Assembly: GCA_963925735.1 (NCBI GenBank)
Contig: CAWUUH010000005.1
Location: 297,628-361,627, forward strand
From: UBA4582 sp013204195
GTDB lineage: Bacteria > Pseudomonadota > Gammaproteobacteria > Pseudomonadales > Azotimanducaceae
Direction of reading: 5' to 3'
Length of the DNA: 64,000 nucleotides
Positions within the stretch are counted from its first letter, which is position 1; each line of letters opens with the position of its first letter. The notes beneath the pieces are model-generated. The model was given only the letters and a program-made list of their open reading frames with translations, had not been told where the DNA came from and made no database searches. This document shows, one piece after another, positions 60,383 through 64,000 of the stretch. A program made the position numbers and the translations under genes.

Positions 60383-61267
60383 ATGGCGAAAAAATCCCGA
60401 GTCCGATACGAACCAAAAACTGACCCTAAATCCTCCGCCAGGAGTAAACGCCAAAACCACGACAGACGCTGTCAACCCAACAGCTATGAACAACAGGCCA
60501 GAGCTCGATCTGGCGCTGGCGGTTTTGAACCGCTGCAGGTCCAGGCACCCAACTACGAAACAGCCTATAAAGTCCAACGTTGCAAACTGCCCCTCGAAGC
60601 CCGAACCCTTGCCCAGCAAAACTATATTAATGCCATCAAAACCCATAGCCTGACATTTGGCATTGGTCCTGCGGGCACCGGTAAAAGCTATTGTGCAGCT
60701 GCAGTCGCAGCAGACGCCCTGCTTGCAGGTACAGTAGAGCGCATTATTCTCACCCGCCCGGCGGTGGAAGCTGGCGAACAACTTGGCTTTCTGCCAGGGG
60801 ACGTGGACGAAAAATATGCGGTTTATATTGAGGCGGTTCGAGACACACTTAACCAACGACTGGGATCTGGTGCGGTAGATTACCATTTGCGGCACGGCCG
60901 CATTGTTGCCGCGCCTTTGGCCTATATGCGTGGCAAGACATTTGGCGAGGGCACTTTTGTGATTCTGGATGAAGCCCAGAACACGACTGTTGCGCAGATG
61001 AAAATGTTCCTGACCCGCATTGGTGAACACTGCCAGATTGTAGTGAATGGTGACATCAAGCAAAGTGATATCCACGGCCAGAACGGCCTTGCCGATGCGG
61101 TCAAGCGCGTCGCCGGGCTCAATGATGTCTATGTTCATGAATTCAGCCGTGATGATATCGTCCGCAGTGGCCTGGTGCGGGATCTGATGGAAAGGTATGA
61201 GCCAGCAAACTGTGTCGAACTGGTGCGCGGCGGGCGGCCGGTGGTTGTGAGTCCCGGGCATCATTAG
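60383..61267 (+). CDS. PhoH-family ATPase (phage-type)
   Basis: The 294-residue protein has a basic N-terminus (residues 1-45) and a PhoH domain: Walker A GPAGTGKS at 95-102, TRPAVEAGEQLGFLPGD, Walker B FVILDEAQNTT, and NGDIKQSD. This short form without a PIN or KH domain is the kind common in phages and in E. coli PhoH. Its role is unclear (a possible RNA helicase or phosphate-starvation gene). It is the only clearly intact sizeable gene between the island fragments. Confidence 0.88.
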   Translation: MAKKSRVRYEPKTDPKSSARSKRQNHDRRCQPNSYEQQARARSGAGGFEPLQVQAPNYETAYKVQRCKLPLEARTLAQQNYINAIKTHSLTFGIGPAGTGKSYCAAAVAADALLAGTVERIILTRPAVEAGEQLGFLPGDVDEKYAVYIEAVRDTLNQRLGSGAVDYHLRHGRIVAAPLAYMRGKTFGEGTFVILDEAQNTTVAQMKMFLTRIGEHCQIVVNGDIKQSDIHGQNGLADAVKRVAGLNDVYVHEFSRDDIVRSGLVRDLMERYEPANCVELVRGGRPVVVSPGHH

Positions 61268-61278
61268 ACGCCAGAGGC

Positions 61279-61320
61279 GGGATAGGAGTTGCGGGATAGG
61301 AGTTGCGGGTTACGAGTTAC
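61279..61320 (+). repeat. 14-bp tandem repeat, three units, after phoH
   Basis: Units of GCGGGATAGGAGTT start at 61279, 61293 and 61307, the third diverged, with a partial fourth. Noncoding, 12 bases after the phoH stop. Confidence 0.82.
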
Positions 61321-61452
61321 GAGGAGCGGCTGGTCAGCCTTTAGTGGCAGCTGTAGTTGGTCTTTTCCCAAATCGCAACTAAACACCCGCCCTCGCATAA
61401 TTTTAGCCGGGTCGTTAAGCCATTGGTTTAAGCAAAAACCTCTCCATGGCCA

Positions 61453-61773
61453 CTAGCCCGTACCTGAGACCGATGCGTGCGGATTAACGATATTGATCAC
61501 GATATTCGAGTCCATTTCCTCAACTGTCGCTGAAGTTCTCATCTTAGGATGAACGTAGGTCGCGATTGTTTTGTGGCAGTCGATTCGAACACTCAAATCA
61601 TTTGACTGATCTAAAGCGATTTCGGCTAACGCTATCAGCGGGTCGTAATCTGGGTAATTGGACGCCAGTCTTTCGCGCAGTGCGGTGCGGTTCTTGTTGG
61701 GTGTTCCGACCTGACGGCCACCTGTCTTAAATCCGTGAGCGATCCAGATGCCTCCAAAATAGATAGGCTGATT
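61453..61773 (-). pseudogene. Phage terminase-small-subunit-like remnant without start codon
   Basis: The minus strand is open for 106 codons from 61773 to TAG at 61453-61455. It encodes a clear domain: FKTGGRQVGTPNKNRTALRE, then YPDYDPLIALAEIALD, then LSVRIDCHKTIATYVHPKM. TGGRQxGTPNK followed by an Ala-rich helix and YVHPK is the pattern of phage small-terminase-like and related phage proteins. There is no ATG, GTG or TTG at the head of the frame, and TAA lies just upstream, so the 5' end is lost. It is opposite in strand to phoH, and the other phage fragment (59369-59584) has the same strand. Confidence 0.6.
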
Positions 61774-62045
61774 TTAGCATCTATCGTTCGTTGCTATGAC
61801 CGGATGGAGAGAGGAATCTCATCTTCGTCATGGTCCTAATTTCCAGGGTGTCAGTGGCACCCTACATCTAGATCTAAAACATTATAACGAGTACAGTCAA
61901 TGACATAGCAATCCGCGATTTAGTAGACTAAAAAGTAGTAAACGATAGATAAGCTATTGATTATGAGCATAATATTGTCGACACCCTAGAGAATCCCCCT
62001 CGCCATGCATTTAAGTGATTGTTTCATATTGATAATATCTGGAGA
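61774..62045. other. A+T-rich gap before the integrase remnant
   Basis: No gene was recognised here. The sequence is A+T-rich, with CTGGAG just before the ATG at 62046. The integrase promoter, if it still works, would be here. Confidence 0.4.
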
Positions 62046-62401
62046 ATGAAGTCCTCTGGGACCCTGGACATGCCAGCAACAAGAAAGCGCGGGAATGGTT
62101 TCCAGACCACAGTCAAAAAGAAAGGCCGCCCCACCCAGGTTAAAACATTCAAAACTAAACCTGCCGCTCTCGCTTGGGGGCGTCGTATAGAGTCAAGCAT
62201 AACGGTACGTGGATCGATAGCAGCGAATCGGTGACCACGCTCATTGACTACATAATGCACGAGCTTTTGTAAAGCTATGAGGAGTTTGACTTACCTGTTG
62301 CAGGCCCGAAGCTTACACAGCTCAACGCTATCGCTAACGTTGCCTTTGATATCCAGAACCGGATCTCGCTAGAGCAACCGGGCAAGACTGTAAAGGGTTG
62401 A
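62046..62401 (+). pseudogene. Tyrosine-integrase N-terminal remnant, frameshifted
   Basis: MPATRKRGNGFQTTVKKKGR and QVKTFKTKPAALAWGRRIES (from 62070) match the N-terminal arm-binding domain of phage integrases (usually ATIRKRG.KWQ ... KTF.TKADAEAWAR.IE). The frame ends at 62234, but a +2 frame takes over near 62215 with DSSESVTTLIDYIMHELL, the normal continuation, then a stop at 62270 and open frame again to 62401. The core catalytic domain with Arg/His/Tyr is absent. It is a dead integrase and fits the nearby ssrA-type att site. Confidence 0.7.
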
Positions 62402-62689
62402 GACGCAACAGATCACGATAAGCCCAAGTTCGATCATAGTTTCATAATTTCGGTTGCTAAAAGATTGTAGGGAGGTTGGTCTTTTAGCCGTTATATCGGC
62501 TGGGTTCGCGGGTGTTCGAATGTCGCAATCATTGGCCGGATTTAAGCGTGACGCCTGGCAAGCATTACGGGTTCGTCTAGGTGCTTGACGAACTGCCACG
62601 GCCTCCTGCGGTGCTGTTACCTGAGACGTTCGTTGCGCTCGCGGATCGAATGCCGGGTCTTTAAAGGCATTGCAAGTATTTTGATTCAT
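62369..62689 (-). CDS. Small hypothetical protein with C-terminal membrane span
   Basis: The 106-residue frame starts at ATG 62689 after AAGGAG with reasonable spacing. Its body is polar and Arg/Ala-rich (residues 1-83), ending in a hydrophobic helix (IELGLIVICCVSTLYSLARLL in part). I recognise no family. It overlaps the integrase remnant by 33 bases on the other strand. The clear ribosome-binding site supports expression, but it could be chance. Confidence 0.4.
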   Translation of the reverse strand: MNQNTCNAFKDPAFDPRAQRTSQVTAPQEAVAVRQAPRRTRNACQASRLNPANDCDIRTPANPADITAKRPTSLQSFSNRNYETMIELGLIVICCVSTLYSLARLL

Positions 62690-63265
62690 GGTGCAGTCTC
62701 CTTGGTATTGTATTGCTGTGCTGTCTTGTTGGACCTAAGCCTATTGCTCGCCTTAAAAGTAAGTCATCTCGCAGTTCTTTTCTTTGTGAATAGAAGTGTG
62801 CTCTATAGACTTTAATATTGCAAGTAACTTACTTTAAATATGCAACTAACCGGGGCTAATCCGATACGGAGTATCTAAATAACAACCAAAATCCATCATC
62901 GCCTAACGGTGCTGCCCATTTTTTGGCTGGTCAAGGTGGTGCTGCCTAATAATCTGGCAGACTCGATTGAGTTATTTATCAGCCTGACGGGCGTCTGGTT
63001 CATCAGCCGAGGTACGCCATGCCTCTAACGGCCTTTGTTTCTCAGTCTTACATTGGCCTATCTCTGTATTTCGCAAGCTAATGTGCTGTCAATGGCCTAC
63101 CTCTTTAGTCACGATCCTGCACACACCGGGCCGTCGTTGCAGGCTTGCCAACGGCATCCAATTTTGAGCTCGGCCTCAAGGGTTTATATCTTGCCGCAGG
63201 GTCTGGTATGATCGGCATGGCGTCGTGATTGGCACAGCATTAACATTAGGCGCTCGGAGACCAAG
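62690..63265. other. Gap with decayed coding traces
   Basis: No intact gene is present. The + frame at 62881-63029 reads as a hydrophobic peptide (HRLTVLPIFWLVKVVLP, then ELFISLTGVWFIS) and stops, which looks like a membrane-protein remnant of unknown type. The rest has no frame of note. Confidence 0.4.
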
Positions 63266-63625
63266 ATGATTGCAACCTGTTCTGGCGACATTAAGTATCG
63301 ATCTTGCTGCTCGATTGCCCGCAGCCTCGATCTGCTGGGCGATAAGTGGACGCTGTTGATCTTGCGGGATGCCTTGTTTTTCAATATCAAAACGTTTGCC
63401 GGGTTCAGCGTACAACCTGAAAAAATACCGACTAACCTGCTCGCTGCGCGCTTGAAACGTCTGGTAGAAATGGGTCTATTGACCCGTGAGCCCTACCAGT
63501 TGCGGCCAATGCGCTATGAGTACCTGTCAACCGACGACGCCCGTGCCCTTATTCCGCTGTTGCGCGCTGCCGCACTCTATGGCGAGACCTACCTGGAAGG
63601 TCAGATTATGGACCCCGAGATTTAG
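63266..63625 (+). CDS. HxlR-family transcriptional regulator
   Basis: The 119 residues form a winged-helix domain of the HxlR type: CSIARSLDLLGDKWTLLILRDA in part, FAGFSVQPEKIPTNLLAARLKRLVEMGLL here in pieces, and RYEYLSTDDARAL. The usual Cys-Pro near the N-terminus reads RSCCSI. HxlR proteins sense thiol or carbonyl stress or small ligands and control a neighbouring gene. CGGAGA lies upstream of ATG 63266. Confidence 0.83.
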   Translation: MIATCSGDIKYRSCCSIARSLDLLGDKWTLLILRDALFFNIKTFAGFSVQPEKIPTNLLAARLKRLVEMGLLTREPYQLRPMRYEYLSTDDARALIPLLRAAALYGETYLEGQIMDPEI

Positions 63626-63700
63626 ATATATCGGGCGGTGGTCATTTCAACGCCATTTCTGCTTCGTAAGCTAAGTACAACAACGTCTTGAGGTATAGGC

Positions 63701-63940
63701 ATGAGCCTAATGCTTTGTGATGCTTGGTGGCGAGTAGTGAAGGATGACGGCCGTGCCGCTTTCGCGGTCGGTGAAGCAGCACTGCGCACCAATCCATTGT
63801 ATGGTCGCGGCTGCAGTGTTGGCATTATTCACACCCCTTCAGTTAAGCTGCCAGCAACGCTGGCTGCGATTCAAAATATACTTCGTCAGGAGTCCGTTCG
63901 TCGAGGCTGGAATGAGGCCGCCGACTATTGTAGAACGTAA
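63701..63940 (+). pseudogene. FAD-dependent monooxygenase/halogenase fragment
   Basis: The 79-residue frame contains VGEAALRTNPLYGRGCSVGI, matching the GDAA...TNPLYGRGCS FAD-binding block of flavoprotein monooxygenases and tryptophan-halogenase-like enzymes. The N-terminal Rossmann part and most of the C-terminus are missing. It lies 75 bp after the HxlR gene, which may have regulated the former full gene. Confidence 0.6.
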
Positions 63941-64000
63941 ACTAACGATCCAACCCTTGCCTGGCATCTGCTACTGAGTCATAGGCATGCAGGTATACCT

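Larger units (their letters stand above)
59064..64000. mobile_element. Edge of a decayed genomic island inserted at an ssrA-type att site
   Basis: The left end is the 18-bp match to the tmRNA 3' end at 59064-59081. From there to the window end, recognisable pieces are phage or mobile in type or truncated: phage-like fragment, RidA fragment, phage-type PhoH, terminase-like remnant, frameshifted integrase, HxlR and monooxygenase fragments. Intact genes are few and gaps long, unlike the left 59 kb. The far end is outside the window. Confidence 0.55.

Noticed and set aside
1..64000. CRISPR array
   Set aside because: All repeats found are short tandem units without unique spacers of regular length, and no cas genes are present.

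Overview
The window is bacterial and looks like a chromosome segment of a marine-type gammaproteobacterium. Evidence for this is the order mutL-miaA-hfq-hflX-hflK-hflC-(DUF2065)-hisZ-purA, then rnr-rlmB, rpsF-rpsR-(DUF2232-like)-rplI-dnaB-alr-radA, and nrdR-ribD-ribH-nusB-thiL-pgpA-ribA. This is a typical gammaproteobacterial backbone, and the G+C content is moderate. I cannot name the genus; the two phytanoyl-CoA-dioxygenase-like proteins and a probable selenoprotein make a marine lineage plausible, but that is inference.

Layout. 1-8 kb: DNA repair, tRNA modification, RNA chaperone, membrane protease control, and His/purine synthesis, nearly all on +. 8-9.5 kb: a minus-strand dioxygenase, a 17-bp tandem repeat and tRNA-Leu(CAG) with its terminator. 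9.5-19 kb: RNase R, rRNA methylation, the S6/S18/L9 ribosomal operon, replicative helicase, alanine racemase and RadA. 19-26.4 kb: EttA (minus), then the riboflavin/NusB/ThiL/PgpA cluster, which lacks riboflavin synthase and RibB. 26.6-30.1 kb: the isoprenoid operon xseB-ispA-dxs (minus). 30.3-37.7 kb: cytochrome c', then a minus-strand group with an M48 lipoprotein protease, a GPH-type sugar permease, a LacZ beta-galactosidase and a cytochrome b561. 37.8-46.3 kb: accessory metabolism and envelope genes (Nudix, esterase, two GSTs, DoxX, DUF547, PLP enzymes, MgtC).

46.5-49.8 kb is the most interesting part. A peroxiredoxin-like gene carries an in-frame TGA exactly at the peroxidatic cysteine, followed by a hairpin that fits a bacterial SECIS element, so it is read here as a selenoprotein. 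Next to it is a glucose-6-phosphate dehydrogenase with a C-terminal cyclic-nucleotide-binding domain fused on, with the phosphate-binding Glu and Arg retained. A thiol peroxidase-like selenoprotein beside an NADPH-producing enzyme suggests a redox theme (inference). 49.8-58.7 kb holds a DksA-like regulator, a CoA-transferase coupled to an amidase remnant, a second dioxygenase, an aldo/keto reductase, an L,D-transpeptidase overlapping an M14 murein-peptidase lipoprotein, and hydrolases.

59.06-64 kb looks like the edge of a decayed genomic island. An 18-bp match to the 3' end of tmRNA (ssrA), a classic integration core, marks its start. It is followed by direct repeats, a phage-type fragment, a RidA fragment, a phage-type PhoH ATPase, a terminase-small-subunit-like remnant, a frameshifted tyrosine-integrase start, an HxlR regulator and an FAD-monooxygenase fragment. 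Short tandem duplications (12-17 bp, 3-6 copies) recur throughout the window.
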